Assembly: GCF_030689645.1 (NCBI RefSeq)
Contig: NZ_JAUYFU010000026.1
Location: 38,515-102,514, forward strand
DNA length: 64,000 nt
Direction: 5' to 3'
From: Humidesulfovibrio sp.
Lineage (GTDB): Bacteria > Desulfobacterota > Desulfovibrionia > Desulfovibrionales > Desulfovibrionaceae
A program made the translations under genes and the position numbers. Shown piece after piece: positions 18,145 through 27,763 of the stretch. The notes beneath the pieces are model-generated. The model worked only from the letters and a program-made list of their open reading frames with translations, was not told where the DNA came from and searched no databases. How positions within the stretch are numbered: position 1 is the stretch's first letter; every line of letters starts with the position of its first letter.

Positions 18145-19536
18145 ATGCAGCCGCAATCCCCCGCCCCCCTGCTCGTCGTTGAGGACGAGCCCATGCTCCG
18201 ACTCACCCTGGGCGACCACCTGCGCGACCGCGGCTTCGAAGTGCTGGAAGCCGGAGACGGCGCAACGGGGCTGGAGCTTTTCCGCCAGCGCAAACCGGCC
18301 CTGGTGACCCTGGACCTGCGCATGTCGCCCATGGACGGCCACGCCGTCCTCGCCGCCATCCGCCAAATTGATCTTGAAGTCCCGGTGATCATCGTCTCCG
18401 GCCAGGGGCAGATGGACGACGTCATCCGCGCCCTGCGCGCCGGAGCATTTGACTACCTGCAGAAGCCCATCACCGACATGGCCATTCTGGACCACGCAGT
18501 GGACCGGGCGCTGGAGCGCGTTGCGCTGAAGCGCGGCAACGCCATGCTCTCGCGCTCTTTCCTGGCCGATGGCCCGCAGCGCCCGGAAGACTTCGCCGAA
18601 CTTCTGACCGCGAGCCCGCGCATGCGCGACATCTTCCGCTACTGCGAAGCCGTGGCCCAAAGCCCGGAACCTGTGCTCATCACCGGCGAAACCGGCGTGG
18701 GCAAGGAACTGCTGGCCCAGGCCCTGCACCGGTCCAGCCGCAGGCCCGGCCCCTTTGTGGCGGTGAACGTGGCCGGACTGGACGACCAGGCCTTTTCCGA
18801 CACGCTCTTCGGACACGTGAAAGGCGCCTTCACCGGTGCGGACCGCCCGCGCGAGGGCTTCATGGAAAAAGCTGCCGGCGGCACCCTGTTCCTGGACGAA
18901 GTGGGCGACCTGGGCCAGCAGGCCCAAATCCGCCTGCTGCGGGTGTTGCAGGAACGGGAGTACCACCCGCTCGGCTCGGACGGCGTGCGGCCCCTGCGCG
19001 CGCGCATCCTGGCCGCCACCAACAGGCGCCTGGAGGAGCTGCGCCAAAGCCAGACCTTTCGCAGCGATTTTTTCTTCCGCCTGGCCACCCACGCAGTGGC
19101 CCTGCCCCCCCTGCGCGAGCGGTCCGAGGACATTGCGCTGCTGCTGCGCAACTTTCTGGACCAGGCCTGCCGCGCCCTGGGCCGCCAAGCCCCGGACTGC
19201 TCCCCGGATCTTGCCGCGCGGCTGCGCGCCTATGGCTTTCCCGGCAACGTGCGCGAGCTCAAGGCCCTGGCCCACGACGCCCTTGGCCGGTGCGCCCCGG
19301 GGCGGCCCCTCGGCCCGGAGGCCTTCCCGGTGCTGTGCGGCCTGCCCGATCAGGAACCCGCCAAAGCCGCGCACCAGGACATCTTCACCACCCAGCCCGC
19401 TCTGCCCACCATCCGCGCCGCCACAGACGCCCTGGTGGCCGAGGCCCTGCGCCGCGCAAGCGGTGTGCAGAAGACCGCCGCCGCGCTACTGGGCATCAGC
19501 CCCCAATCGTTGAGCGAACGCCTGAAACGCCATTAA
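18145..19536 (+). CDS. NtrC-family sigma-54 response regulator (REC-AAA+-HTH)
   Basis: 463 aa. The receiver (about 1-125) has phospho-Asp57 in VTLDLRMS, with Ser instead of the usual Pro after it. The AAA+ domain (about 150-380) has Walker A GETGVGKE, the sigma-54-contacting GAFTGA loop at residues 227-232 and Walker B TLFLDEVGD. A Fis-type helix-turn-helix closes the protein (TAAALLGISPQSLSERLKRH). It should activate sigma-54 promoters when phosphorylated. A sigma-54-like promoter lies about 210 bp downstream, with a 20-bp palindrome in between, which makes the following REC-HD-GYP gene the best candidate target. No cognate kinase is adjacent. Confidence 0.93.
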   Translation: MQPQSPAPLLVVEDEPMLRLTLGDHLRDRGFEVLEAGDGATGLELFRQRKPALVTLDLRMSPMDGHAVLAAIRQIDLEVPVIIVSGQGQMDDVIRALRAGAFDYLQKPITDMAILDHAVDRALERVALKRGNAMLSRSFLADGPQRPEDFAELLTASPRMRDIFRYCEAVAQSPEPVLITGETGVGKELLAQALHRSSRRPGPFVAVNVAGLDDQAFSDTLFGHVKGAFTGADRPREGFMEKAAGGTLFLDEVGDLGQQAQIRLLRVLQEREYHPLGSDGVRPLRARILAATNRRLEELRQSQTFRSDFFFRLATHAVALPPLRERSEDIALLLRNFLDQACRALGRQAPDCSPDLAARLRAYGFPGNVRELKALAHDALGRCAPGRPLGPEAFPVLCGLPDQEPAKAAHQDIFTTQPALPTIRAATDALVAEALRRASGVQKTAAALLGISPQSLSERLKRH

Positions 19537-19565
19537 CCCTGCCCCACCGCCTCCGCAAAAAATCA

Positions 19566-19585
19566 GAATCAGGATTTCCTGATTC
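19566..19585. promoter_or_regulatory. 20-bp palindrome, candidate upstream activator site
   Basis: Perfect 9-bp arms GAATCAGGA and TCCTGATTC are separated by TT. It lies 30 bp after the sigma-54 activator gene and about 160-180 bp before a sigma-54-like promoter, the usual distance for an enhancer. A partial copy of the half-site (TCCTGA) follows at 19596. It could instead be a weak transcription terminator, but no T-run follows it. Confidence 0.55.
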
Positions 19586-19747
19586 CATCAGCTTTTCCTG
19601 ACCCAAAAACAACTCACTGTATTTATACATCTTTCAGTGCAACCAAGCACCAAGCCGCTCAGGAATCCCGAATCTCCGAAGACACATCCCCCGCTCCGCA
19701 TACGGCCAACCACCTGTAAAAACACACATTTCAAGCACGCTCAACCT

Positions 19748-19762
19748 TGGCACGCAACTTGA
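19748..19762 (+). promoter_or_regulatory. Sigma-54-like promoter of the REC-HD-GYP gene
   Basis: TGGCAC and TTGA are placed so that the -24 GG (19749-19750) and the -12 position (19761-19762) are exactly 10 nt apart. The -12 dinucleotide is GA rather than the consensus GC, which lowers confidence. The start codon is 43 bp downstream. Confidence 0.6.
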
Positions 19763-19804
19763 GTATCTGCCACCAGATCCACCTGCGAACAAGGAAGCAC
19801 CAGC

Positions 19805-20848
19805 ATGGCCAAGATCCTGTGCATCGACGACGAACCCCTCATGCGCCTGACCACATGCGACTTTCTGTCCGACATTGGGCACGAGGTGCTGGACGCCGAC
19901 ACCGGCGGCCTAGGGCTCGAGATGTTCAGGCTGCACAGGCCGGACATCGTCCTCTCCGACCTGCGCATGCCCGGCGGCGACGGATTCCTCGTGGTGGCCC
20001 ACCTGGCGGAGGAGTCGCCCGACACTCCGGTGCTCATCATCTCTGGCACGGGCACGGTGGAGGAGGCCGTGAAGACCATGCGCATGGGCGCCTGGGACTA
20101 CCTGACCAAGCCCCTGAGCGACATGCTCCTGCTTGGCACGACAGTGGACAAGCTGCTTGCCAAGGCGCGCGACCGCAAGAACTCGCGGCAGTATCAGCAA
20201 GGATTGGAGAGCCGGAACCAAGAGCTTGAGAGCGAGATCGTGAGCTGGTCGCGCAGGCACCAGGACACAGTGCAACGGCTGGAGACGGCGCTTCAGACCA
20301 GCATCAACTCCCTGAACCTGGCGGTGAAGGAGAAGGATCCATACACAGCCGGCCACAATGAGCGTGTGGCGCGGGTAGCTGTAGACATCGGCCAGGCTAT
20401 GGGCCTTGGCAAGGACGAGCTGGACACCCTGCTCATCGCCGGACTTCTGCACGACATCGGCAAGATCGGCGTGCATGAGGCCATCCTCAACAAGCGCAGC
20501 TCCCTGAGCGCAAGCGAATTCGAGCAGATCAAGAGCCACGCCATCGGCGGCCACCGCATTCTGGAGAACATACCCTTCGACGGCCCCGTGGCCGAGGCCG
20601 TGCGCCAGCATCACGAACGCTTCGACGGCACGGGGTATCCCGAGGCCCTGTCGGGCGAGTCCATTCTTCTGGAAGCGCGCATCCTGGCCGTGGCGGACGT
20701 CTACGAAGCCCTCACCTCGAACCGGCCCTACCGCCCCGGGCTTGCCCCGGCGGACGCCGCAGCCCATGTGCTTGAGCGCTCTGGAACACATTTCTGCCCG
20801 CGGTGCGTGGACGCCTTCGCGCGGGTGCTTTCCCTACAGAACACCTAG
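19805..20848 (+). CDS. Response regulator with HD-GYP output (RpfG-like c-di-GMP phosphodiesterase)
   Basis: 347 aa; ATG at 19805 with AAGGAAG upstream. The receiver (about 1-120) has Asp52 in VLSDLRMPGGDG and Lys in YLTKPL. A coiled-coil linker (about 125-165) leads to a canonical HD-GYP domain with LLHDIGKIGVHE, HHERFDGTGYP and TSNRPYRPG. All metal-binding and GYP residues are present, so it is probably an active c-di-GMP phosphodiesterase controlled by phosphorylation. It is cytoplasmic, without membrane segments. The gene starts its own unit behind a sigma-54-like promoter and is followed after 9 bp by a PilZ-like gene and cheW, which suggests that it links two-component input to motility or surface behaviour. 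Confidence 0.93.
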   Translation: MAKILCIDDEPLMRLTTCDFLSDIGHEVLDADTGGLGLEMFRLHRPDIVLSDLRMPGGDGFLVVAHLAEESPDTPVLIISGTGTVEEAVKTMRMGAWDYLTKPLSDMLLLGTTVDKLLAKARDRKNSRQYQQGLESRNQELESEIVSWSRRHQDTVQRLETALQTSINSLNLAVKEKDPYTAGHNERVARVAVDIGQAMGLGKDELDTLLIAGLLHDIGKIGVHEAILNKRSSLSASEFEQIKSHAIGGHRILENIPFDGPVAEAVRQHHERFDGTGYPEALSGESILLEARILAVADVYEALTSNRPYRPGLAPADAAAHVLERSGTHFCPRCVDAFARVLSLQNT

Positions 20849-20857
20849 GAGGACCAG

Positions 20858-21211
20858 ATGATCGAGACAGACGACAGACCGGCGTTGCGGGTTTTGGCAT
20901 ACGGGCACAACCAGCCCTGCCAGCTTTCCGGTCTTGCCGAGCACAAGGCTGAACTCATCTCCATGGGCGGAGACAATGCCCGCCTGCGCCTGCGCGCCCC
21001 GGCGAAGACGCTGCTGCGCCACGGGGAACGCTGCGTGCTGCGCCACACCATCACGCTGGACGGCGTGTCTCTGCCGCCGACCCCCTGCGTTGTGGAATGG
21101 CTGAACGGCCAAGAGGCCGGCGTGACCTTTGACACCGCCCAGAACTTCAGCATGCTTGCGCTGCAACAGGTAATCGCACGGGGCCTGCTGACACGAGAGG
21201 AGGCGGCATGA
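20858..21211 (+). CDS. Small PilZ-like domain protein
   Basis: 117 aa with AGGAGG before the ATG. The pattern of beta strands with ISMGGDNARLRLRAP and VVEWLNGQEAGVTFD resembles a PilZ domain, but the Arg-rich c-di-GMP binding motif (RxxxR) is not evident. It may therefore be a PilZ-fold adaptor that does not bind the nucleotide, or a remote relative. Its stop overlaps the start of cheW by 4 bp (ATGA), so the two are translationally coupled. It follows an HD-GYP regulator by 9 bp. The family call rests on pattern only. Confidence 0.6.
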   Translation: MIETDDRPALRVLAYGHNQPCQLSGLAEHKAELISMGGDNARLRLRAPAKTLLRHGERCVLRHTITLDGVSLPPTPCVVEWLNGQEAGVTFDTAQNFSMLALQQVIARGLLTREEAA

Positions 21212-21702
21212 CCACCGTCGCAGCCAACATCTCCGGGGACTCCTTGCTCCAGCTCGTCACCTTCAAGGTGGCGGAGGAGGAGTATGGGGTGGACATCCTC
21301 TCGGTGCAGGAAATCATCCGCCACACCGGCATAACCAAGGTGCCCAGCGCCCCGTCCTTTGTGGAAGGCATCCTGAACCTGCGCGGCAAGGTCATCCCCA
21401 TCATCGACATGCGCAAGCGCTTCGGACTGGAGACCAAGGCCCCCGACGGCCAGACGCGCATCGTGGTCTTCGCCCTCGCAAGCGGCGTGGTGGGCTGCCT
21501 GGTGGACTCGGTCTCCGAGGTGCTGCGCCTGCCTTCATCAATGGTCGATGCGCCGCCAGCCGTGGTTTCCGGGGTGGACTCCAAGTACATCCTCGGCGTG
21601 GGAAGGCTCGATGACCGGCTGCTCATCCTGCTGGATTCAGCCCAAGTTCTTACCGTCGAAGAGCTTGACTCTCTCAAGGGACACGCTATACGTACACAAT
21701 AA
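21208..21702 (+). CDS. cheW: CheW-type chemotaxis coupling protein
   Basis: 164 aa, a single CheW domain. Typical blocks are [42 protein letters not shown] and [16 protein letters not shown]. It should tether a CheA kinase to chemoreceptors at the inner membrane. It overlaps the PilZ-like gene by 4 bp and is followed by a chemoreceptor with its own promoter inside the end of this gene. No cheA, cheY, cheB or cheR is in the window, so the kinase must come from another locus. Confidence 0.93.
   Translation: MTTVAANISGDSLLQLVTFKVAEEEYGVDILSVQEIIRHTGITKVPSAPSFVEGILNLRGKVIPIIDMRKRFGLETKAPDGQTRIVVFALASGVVGCLVDSVSEVLRLPSSMVDAPPAVVSGVDSKYILGVGRLDDRLLILLDSAQVLTVEELDSLKGHAIRTQ
21665..21692 (+). promoter_or_regulatory. 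Sigma-70-like promoter of the chemoreceptor gene
   Basis: TTGACT (21665-21670) and TATACG (21687-21692) are 16 nt apart, inside the 3' end of cheW. The predicted leader to the ATG at 21777 is about 78 nt. Confidence 0.5.
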
Positions 21703-21720
21703 CACTAAAGTGTACGCAAC
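21691..21720. promoter_or_regulatory. Inverted repeat and GTACGCAAC box at the chemoreceptor promoter
   Basis: CGTACAC (21691-21697) and GTGTACG (21710-21716) form 7-bp arms with a 12-nt gap that would span the transcription start. The right side continues into GTACGCAAC (21712-21720), identical to the right half-site found at the MarR-gene start. It is a plausible operator; the binding protein is unknown. Confidence 0.4.
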
Positions 21721-21776
21721 AACGCGACGATACAACCACAGCGAATACTGTTCACCGCAACCAGGAGCGAACCGTC

Positions 21777-23546
21777 ATGAACACCCTGCGAAATCTCCAG
21801 CTTCGCACCAAGCTGCTTGCAAGCTTTATTCTCACCGCGCTCATCACTCTGGGCGTGGGCTTCTACGGAAGCAACAAAATGCACGAAATCGACAACAACG
21901 ACACCAGGCTGTACGAGGAGGCCACCGCTCCACTGGGCCTGATCGCCGACGTCTCCACCAGCTTCCAGCGCATCCGCGTCAACGCCCTTGTGGCTGTTCA
22001 CGCCAAGGACAAGGCTGAAGCTACAGACGCGGTAGAGAGCATCAAGAAGTTCAGGGCCGTCATCAAGGATAACGTCGAGAAATTTGAGAAGACGCTTACC
22101 ACCAGCGAAGAAAAAAAGTTGTTTGGCGAACTGCAGGAACAGCGCAAGCTCTATATCACAGTGCTGGACAAGCTCATCGCCCTGGTCCTTGAAGGCAAGT
22201 CCGCAGAGGCCAGCGCGCTGATGACCGGCGATGTTCGCACCGTAGCTCGGGCCTACCAGGACTCCATCGACAAGCTCATGGACCTTAAGATGGCGCAGGC
22301 CAAGCAGCTTTCAGACGGCAACACTGCGAATGCGACCGCCGCCTCCAATATGATGTACATCGTCATGGCGCTGGCCTTCGTCACCGCCGTGGGCCTGGGC
22401 TTCATCATCACCACCAACGTGTCGGGACAGTTGGGCGAGGATCCAGGCTACCTGCATGAGGTGGCGGGCAAGATCGCCGGGGGCGACCTGGACGTGGCCT
22501 TCCGCGCTCAAAAGAAGGCGGGCGGCGTTTACGAAGTAATGCAAAACATGGTGAAGACCATGAAGGCCAAGATCGCCGAAGCCGACCAGAAGACCGCCGA
22601 GGCCGCCGAACAGGCGCGCCTGGCCCAGATCGCCACCAAGGAAGCCAACGAGGCCAAGGCTCTGGCCGAACGCGCCAAGGCCGAGGGCATGATGCAGGCA
22701 GCGACTCAGCTGGAGAAGGTCGTGGAGATCATCAGCTCCGCCTCTGAGGAGCTCTCGGCCCAGATCGAGCAGTCCAGCCGCGGCACCGAAGTGCAAAGCC
22801 AGCGCGTGGCCGAAACCGCCACGGCCATGGAAGAAATGAACGCAACCGTGCTTGAGGTGGCCAAGAACGCCTCCCAGGCCGCCGATTCCTCGCACAACGC
22901 CCGCAACAAGGCCGTGGAGGGCGCGAAGGTCGTTGCCCACGCGGTGGAGAGCATCACCGCCGTGCAGACCAAGTCCGTGATCCTCAAGGAGGACATGGCG
23001 GTGCTGGGCAAGCAGGCCGAGGGCATCGGCCAGATCATGAACGTCATCAGCGACATCGCCGACCAGACCAACCTGCTGGCGCTGAACGCCGCCATTGAGG
23101 CCGCCAGAGCTGGCGACGCAGGCCGCGGATTCGCAGTGGTGGCCGACGAGGTGCGCAAGCTGGCCGAGAAGACCATGACCGCCACCAAGGAAGTGGGCGA
23201 CGCCATCCGCGGCATCCAGGAAGGTGCGCGCAAGAACCTGGACAACGTGGAGCACTCGGTGGTCACCATCGAGCAGGCCACCAGCCTGGCCAACGAGTCC
23301 GGCGTTGCCCTGAAGGAGATCGTGGCCCTGGTGGAGACCTCCACGGACCAGGTGCGGTCCATCGCCGCGGCCAGCGAAGAGCAGTCCGCCGCCAGCGAGG
23401 AGATCAACCGCAGCATCGAGGACATCAACCGCATCTCCGGCGAGACCGCCAGCGCCATGAACCAGTCGGCCCAGGCCGTTGGCGACTTGGCCAGCCAGGC
23501 CCAGAGCCTGCGCGCCCTCATCGAGAAGATGAAGAGCGGCGCGTAG
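21777..23546 (+). CDS. Methyl-accepting chemotaxis protein
   Basis: 589 aa; ATG at 21777 shortly after CAGGAGCG. An N-terminal helix (about 13-32) and a second helix (about 190-212) bracket a four-helix-bundle-like periplasmic sensor of about 155 residues. A weak HAMP-like segment and an Ala/Glu-rich coiled coil follow. The signalling tip is canonical ([34 protein letters not shown]). It should feed a CheA-CheW complex, and CheW is encoded just upstream. No C-terminal CheR-docking pentapeptide is seen (the end is KMKSGA). The ligand is not predictable. Confidence 0.95.
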   Translation: MNTLRNLQLRTKLLASFILTALITLGVGFYGSNKMHEIDNNDTRLYEEATAPLGLIADVSTSFQRIRVNALVAVHAKDKAEATDAVESIKKFRAVIKDNVEKFEKTLTTSEEKKLFGELQEQRKLYITVLDKLIALVLEGKSAEASALMTGDVRTVARAYQDSIDKLMDLKMAQAKQLSDGNTANATAASNMMYIVMALAFVTAVGLGFIITTNVSGQLGEDPGYLHEVAGKIAGGDLDVAFRAQKKAGGVYEVMQNMVKTMKAKIAEADQKTAEAAEQARLAQIATKEANEAKALAERAKAEGMMQAATQLEKVVEIISSASEELSAQIEQSSRGTEVQSQRVAETATAMEEMNATVLEVAKNASQAADSSHNARNKAVEGAKVVAHAVESITAVQTKSVILKEDMAVLGKQAEGIGQIMNVISDIADQTNLLALNAAIEAARAGDAGRGFAVVADEVRKLAEKTMTATKEVGDAIRGIQEGARKNLDNVEHSVVTIEQATSLANESGVALKEIVALVETSTDQVRSIAAASEEQSAASEEINRSIEDINRISGETASAMNQSAQAVGDLASQAQSLRALIEKMKSGA

Positions 23547-23597
23547 CCGGCGCACAAGTACCAGACAGCGCGGCGTTGAGCCGTGGTCAAAAGAAAC

Positions 23598-23633
23598 AAA
23601 GCCCCGCCCGGATGAACGTCCAGGCGGGGCTTT
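23598..23633. terminator. Bidirectional Rho-independent terminator
   Basis: AAAGCCCCGCC and GGCGGGGCTTT form an 11-bp stem with a 14-nt loop, followed by TTTT on the plus strand. On the minus strand the run CTTTGTTTCTTTT follows. It lies between the convergent chemoreceptor and PAS-kinase genes, 52 bp after one stop and 6 bp after the other. Confidence 0.85.
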
Positions 23634-23638
23634 TCGCG

Positions 23639-26600
23639 TCAACTGGCTGCGGTCGGGGGGGGCGCGACATCGGCAGCAACAGCGGCCTGGACGTGGCGGC
23701 GCGACAGCGGCAGTTTTATGGTGAAACGCGTGCCGTGGCCCAATTCAGAGACAACGCGCATCTCGCCGCGATGTGTGGCGGTGATAATGAAATAAGACAC
23801 GGAAAGCCCGAGGCCAGTGCCCTCGCCCACCTTCTTGGTGGTGTAGAAGGGCTCGAACACCCGCCCCAACTGGTCCGGGGGAATGCCGGGGCCGTTGTCC
23901 TCCACCTCAATGACGGCATGCTCGCCAACCTTATTCACGCGCACGACGATGGCCGGGCCCACAGTCTTGGCCTCGGCCATGGCCTGGGCCGCGTTTCGCA
24001 GCAGGTTCAACAGCACCTGCTCGATCTCCGAGGGAATGCACGGGATGGACGGCAGCGCCTCGGAAAACTCCAGGCGCACGTCGATCTGTCTGAAGTCGTA
24101 CTTCTTCTTCAGGTCGTAGTCCTTCTCCGCCAGGGAAACGGCCTGGCGCACCAGCGCCTCTGCATCCTGATCCACTATGCCGGAGTCGCTGCGGCGGCTG
24201 AAGTTCAACATGTGGCGCACGATCTCCGCTGCGCGCTGCCCGGCCTCGCGGATGCCTTCCAGGTAGCGCAGGATGTTGCGGCGCTCCATATACTCATGCA
24301 CTGCCTCAAGCTCCACGCCCAGTAATGCGGCCTCCTTGCGGTTGGCCGGTATCGACGGGTCCAGACGGCGCTGCACTCCGAGCACGGACTGGAAGATTAT
24401 GCCCAGGGGGTTGTTGATCTCATGCGCCATGCCTGCGGCCAGGCCGCCAAGGGACGTCATCTTTTCCGCCTGCACCATGCTCTGCTGCACCAGCTTCATC
24501 TCGGTTATGTCTCGGATGAGGCTGATCAGGCAGGTTTCCCCGGCGATGTCGATGAGCTGTGCGGAATTGAGGGCATTGCGAACCACGCCGTCCTTGCGCC
24601 GCAGCAGGAATTCAAAGTCCACCACCTTGCCCAGACTTTCAAGCTGCGACAGAAACAAAAGCCTCTGGGCCGGGTCCACCCAGAGACCGAGGGTCTGCGT
24701 GCCGCGCCCCAGGGCTTCCTCGACAGAATAGCCGGTCAGGGGCTCAAAGGCCTCGTTGGCGTCCATGAAGATGCTGTCCGGAAGACTCACAATCGAAATA
24801 CAATACGGCGCCAGGGAAAACACCTTGGAGAACTTCTCCTCCGACTGCCTGAGCATGTCTTCAGCCTGCCTGCGCGCCGTCACATCGCGCAGGAGCGCCA
24901 GCAGGTAGCGCGTGTCGCCCACGTCCATGGGCGTCAGCGAAACCTCCACGTCAATAGACGCTCCATCAGCCCGGCGGCTGACCCAATCGAACCTGAGGCG
25001 CTGGCCGGAGGCGGCCTGTTCCAGCACATGCTCCATGGCGTCGACGCTGTCTGTCCCGTCCGGCTGCCTTGGCGGCGAGAGGGACGCGGGGGTCTTGCCC
25101 ATGAGCAGTGATTTGCCGCAGCCGAAAAGGGTTATGGCGCTGCGGTTGCAGTCCACAATGCGCTGGCCGTCCAGAACAAGGATAGTGTCCTCGGCGGACT
25201 CGAACAGGGTGCGGTACATCTTTTCGCTGGCGGACAGCGCAAGTTCCGCGTTCTTGCGCGCGCTGATGTCCTGGAGAATGCCCAGCATCTGCACGGGCCG
25301 GCCCGATTCGCCGGGCAGGAACACACCGCTTTCGTGCACGTATATGTAATGGCCGTCATGGTGGCGCAGGCGATAGTCTGCCTGAAACTTGCCGCAAGCG
25401 AAGTGCGCCTCGGCCAGCTGCCGCAGCACGTCCGGGGCGTCGTCCGGGTGCAGCATGTCCGCCCACTTGTGCAGCGGCCCGTGCAGCTCCTCTGGCGAAA
25501 GCCCCAGCACAGCCTGACTGGCCCCGGTCCACAGGACAGAGTCGCTGGCCATGTCGTAGTCGTAGAAAACATGCTGGGCCGCCGTGTTGACGATGTCGAA
25601 GCGCTGCATCCAGCGCTGGAGCTCCAGTTCGCGCTCCTTGCGCTCAGTGATGTCCTGGAGGATGCCCAGCATCTGCCCGGCCCGCCCGGTCTCGTCCGGC
25701 AGGTACACCCCGCTTTCATACACATGGACGTTATGCCCATCGGCATGGCGCAGGCGGTACTCGGACACGAAATGCCCGCAGCGCTCCCGCGCCTCCTCCG
25801 CCCGGCGCAGCACCTCAGGAGCGTCCTCCGGGTGCAGAAGGTCCGCCCACTTCTGGTTCGATCCGCTCATCTCCTCCGGCGACAGGCCAACCATGGCCTG
25901 GGTTGCGCCGGTCCACTGGATATCACCGCTCAGCATGTCGTGATCGTAGAATACGTGCTGGGCCGCGGCGTTGACAATTTCGAAGCGCTGTTTCCAGCGC
26001 CGGAGCTCCAGCTCCTGCTCCTTGCGCTCGGAGATGTCGCGGGCAATGCCCAGCACCCCCACCAGCGCCCCAGAATCGTCGCGCATGGGGGTCTTGATGG
26101 TCTCAAAAAGGCCTCGGTACCCGGTATCCGGGAACGTCAGCCATTCCTCGTTGCGCGTAGGGCGACCGGCCTCCATGGCCTTGCGGTCGTTGGTCAGGAA
26201 GAATTCGGCCAGCTCCGCATCCACGAAGTCATGGTCCCTGCGGCCCAGGATGTTCGCCTCCTTGGCGCCGAACAAGCGCTCAAAGGCGGGGTTGCAGCTC
26301 AAATACACGCCGTTGAAGTCTTTCAGCCATACAAGGTCGGGAATGCACGCCTTGAGGGCGCGCAGCAGGGACTCGGACTTGCGCAGGGCGTCCTCGGCCC
26401 GCTTGCGCTCGCTGATGTCCTCAACGGTTCCGTCCAGCCAGGCGGGATTCCCGGCTTCATCATATTGCAGCGAGGCGTGTATGATGGCGAAGAGCTGGCT
26501 GCCGTCCTTGCGTTTGAATTCAATCTCCATGCTCACGGCCTTGGGCGTGGCCAGAAGCGCGTCCAGGAACCGCTTCCGTTCTGATGGAGTGGGATAGATG

Positions 26601-27763
26601 TCGCGCGACAGATCAACCACGTTGGCCAGCAGTTCTTCGCGGCTGGCATAGCCCAGCATGCGCGCCAGGGTGGGATTGGCCTCCACGAAGCGCCCGCTGA
26701 AGGTGGTGCGGTAGATGCCTATGGGCGAATTGTTGAAGATGGCCCGGTATTTCTCCTCGCTCTGCGCCAGCGCCAACTCCGCCTGCCTGCGCGAGGTCAT
26801 GTCCACGGTGATGGAGATGATGCAAGGCTCTCCGCCGACGGTGACGGGCGCGGAAGAAAAGAGAACATGCGCCACGCTCCCATCGGACCGGACGATTGTC
26901 TCCGTCTGGTCCGTAATCCCCCCCTCTTCCTGGATCCTGCGGCGATAGGCCAGGGACTCCTCCGCCGACATGCGGGTGAGGGTCTGCGGGTCGAGCCTCC
27001 TGATCTCCTCTTTGCTGAGGCCGATGCTGCGCACGAACGCTGCGTTGACATCAACATAGAAGCCGTCGCTCATACGATTAATGACGATGGCGTACGGGGC
27101 GTTCTCGAAAATAGAGCGGAAGCGCGCCTCGCTCTCCGCCAAACTGGCGCGCACGGATTCCGCCTCGGAGACGTCGATCAAGATGCCTACGATGCTTTCA
27201 ACCGTCCCGTCCGGGGCGAGAAGCGGCTCCGCGTGGAGCTGGAACGCGCCGGCCGCAAGACGCACCACGTCCTGAACCTGCTCGCCGCGCAGGCAGCGCT
27301 CATAATAGCCCAGCCAGTCCGCCTGCCCAAGGCCAAGATCCTGGAAGCGACGCCCCTTGTGGGCTCCCTCGGAAAGGCCCAGGCTCTTGAGCCCGCGCCC
27401 CTCAGAGAGCAGGATGGTGCCGTCCGGCGCGAGGATGAAAACAATGGATTCGGTGTTGCCGAGCACAGCGCCCAGGCTGGCTTCGCGCTCACGAAGACGG
27501 CGCTCCGCCTCCTTGCGCTGCTCAAGCTCCTGCCTCAGCGCCTGCGCCTGCTCTTCAACCTGCGTGCGCAGTCTCCGCGACCGCAGGAGCAAGGCCACCG
27601 CCGCGCAAAGGGCGACAAGCAACAGCACAATCACCACGTCCAGCAAGGTGTGGTGCGTGTGCGCATCGTTCGGGACTTGACTCCCCAGGATGCTGGCAGC
27701 AGCCTGGGACGCAGAGAGACAAACAGCAAAAACAGCTAGCAGCTGCGCACCGATCCGCCGCAT
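23639..27763 (-). CDS. Giant multi-PAS sensor histidine kinase
   Basis: 1374 aa from the ATG at 27763, which has the best spacing to GAGGAG; an ATG three bases earlier is also possible. A signal-like helix and a second membrane helix (about 36-60) are followed by eight PAS/PAC modules in tandem. The kinase core has the phospho-His1114 in MAHEINNPLG, and the ATPase boxes include VEDNGPGIPP and GTGLGLSVSYFI. Such kinases integrate several cytoplasmic signals. PAS modules five and six are near copies of each other (QRFEIVNAAAQHVFYD and QRFDIVNTAAQHVFYD). No receiver domain is attached and no response regulator is adjacent, so its partner is unknown. Confidence 0.92.
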   Translation of the reverse strand: MRRIGAQLLAVFAVCLSASQAAASILGSQVPNDAHTHHTLLDVVIVLLLVALCAAVALLLRSRRLRTQVEEQAQALRQELEQRKEAERRLREREASLGAVLGNTESIVFILAPDGTILLSEGRGLKSLGLSEGAHKGRRFQDLGLGQADWLGYYERCLRGEQVQDVVRLAAGAFQLHAEPLLAPDGTVESIVGILIDVSEAESVRASLAESEARFRSIFENAPYAIVINRMSDGFYVDVNAAFVRSIGLSKEEIRRLDPQTLTRMSAEESLAYRRRIQEEGGITDQTETIVRSDGSVAHVLFSSAPVTVGGEPCIISITVDMTSRRQAELALAQSEEKYRAIFNNSPIGIYRTTFSGRFVEANPTLARMLGYASREELLANVVDLSRDIYPTPSERKRFLDALLATPKAVSMEIEFKRKDGSQLFAIIHASLQYDEAGNPAWLDGTVEDISERKRAEDALRKSESLLRALKACIPDLVWLKDFNGVYLSCNPAFERLFGAKEANILGRRDHDFVDAELAEFFLTNDRKAMEAGRPTRNEEWLTFPDTGYRGLFETIKTPMRDDSGALVGVLGIARDISERKEQELELRRWKQRFEIVNAAAQHVFYDHDMLSGDIQWTGATQAMVGLSPEEMSGSNQKWADLLHPEDAPEVLRRAEEARERCGHFVSEYRLRHADGHNVHVYESGVYLPDETGRAGQMLGILQDITERKERELELQRWMQRFDIVNTAAQHVFYDYDMASDSVLWTGASQAVLGLSPEELHGPLHKWADMLHPDDAPDVLRQLAEAHFACGKFQADYRLRHHDGHYIYVHESGVFLPGESGRPVQMLGILQDISARKNAELALSASEKMYRTLFESAEDTILVLDGQRIVDCNRSAITLFGCGKSLLMGKTPASLSPPRQPDGTDSVDAMEHVLEQAASGQRLRFDWVSRRADGASIDVEVSLTPMDVGDTRYLLALLRDVTARRQAEDMLRQSEEKFSKVFSLAPYCISIVSLPDSIFMDANEAFEPLTGYSVEEALGRGTQTLGLWVDPAQRLLFLSQLESLGKVVDFEFLLRRKDGVVRNALNSAQLIDIAGETCLISLIRDITEMKLVQQSMVQAEKMTSLGGLAAGMAHEINNPLGIIFQSVLGVQRRLDPSIPANRKEAALLGVELEAVHEYMERRNILRYLEGIREAGQRAAEIVRHMLNFSRRSDSGIVDQDAEALVRQAVSLAEKDYDLKKKYDFRQIDVRLEFSEALPSIPCIPSEIEQVLLNLLRNAAQAMAEAKTVGPAIVVRVNKVGEHAVIEVEDNGPGIPPDQLGRVFEPFYTTKKVGEGTGLGLSVSYFIITATHRGEMRVVSELGHGTRFTIKLPLSRRHVQAAVAADVAPPPTAAS

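Noticed and set aside
19566..19585. The palindrome as a transcription terminator only
   Set aside because: No T-run follows on the plus strand, and its position relative to a sigma-54-like promoter fits an enhancer better. A dual role is not excluded.
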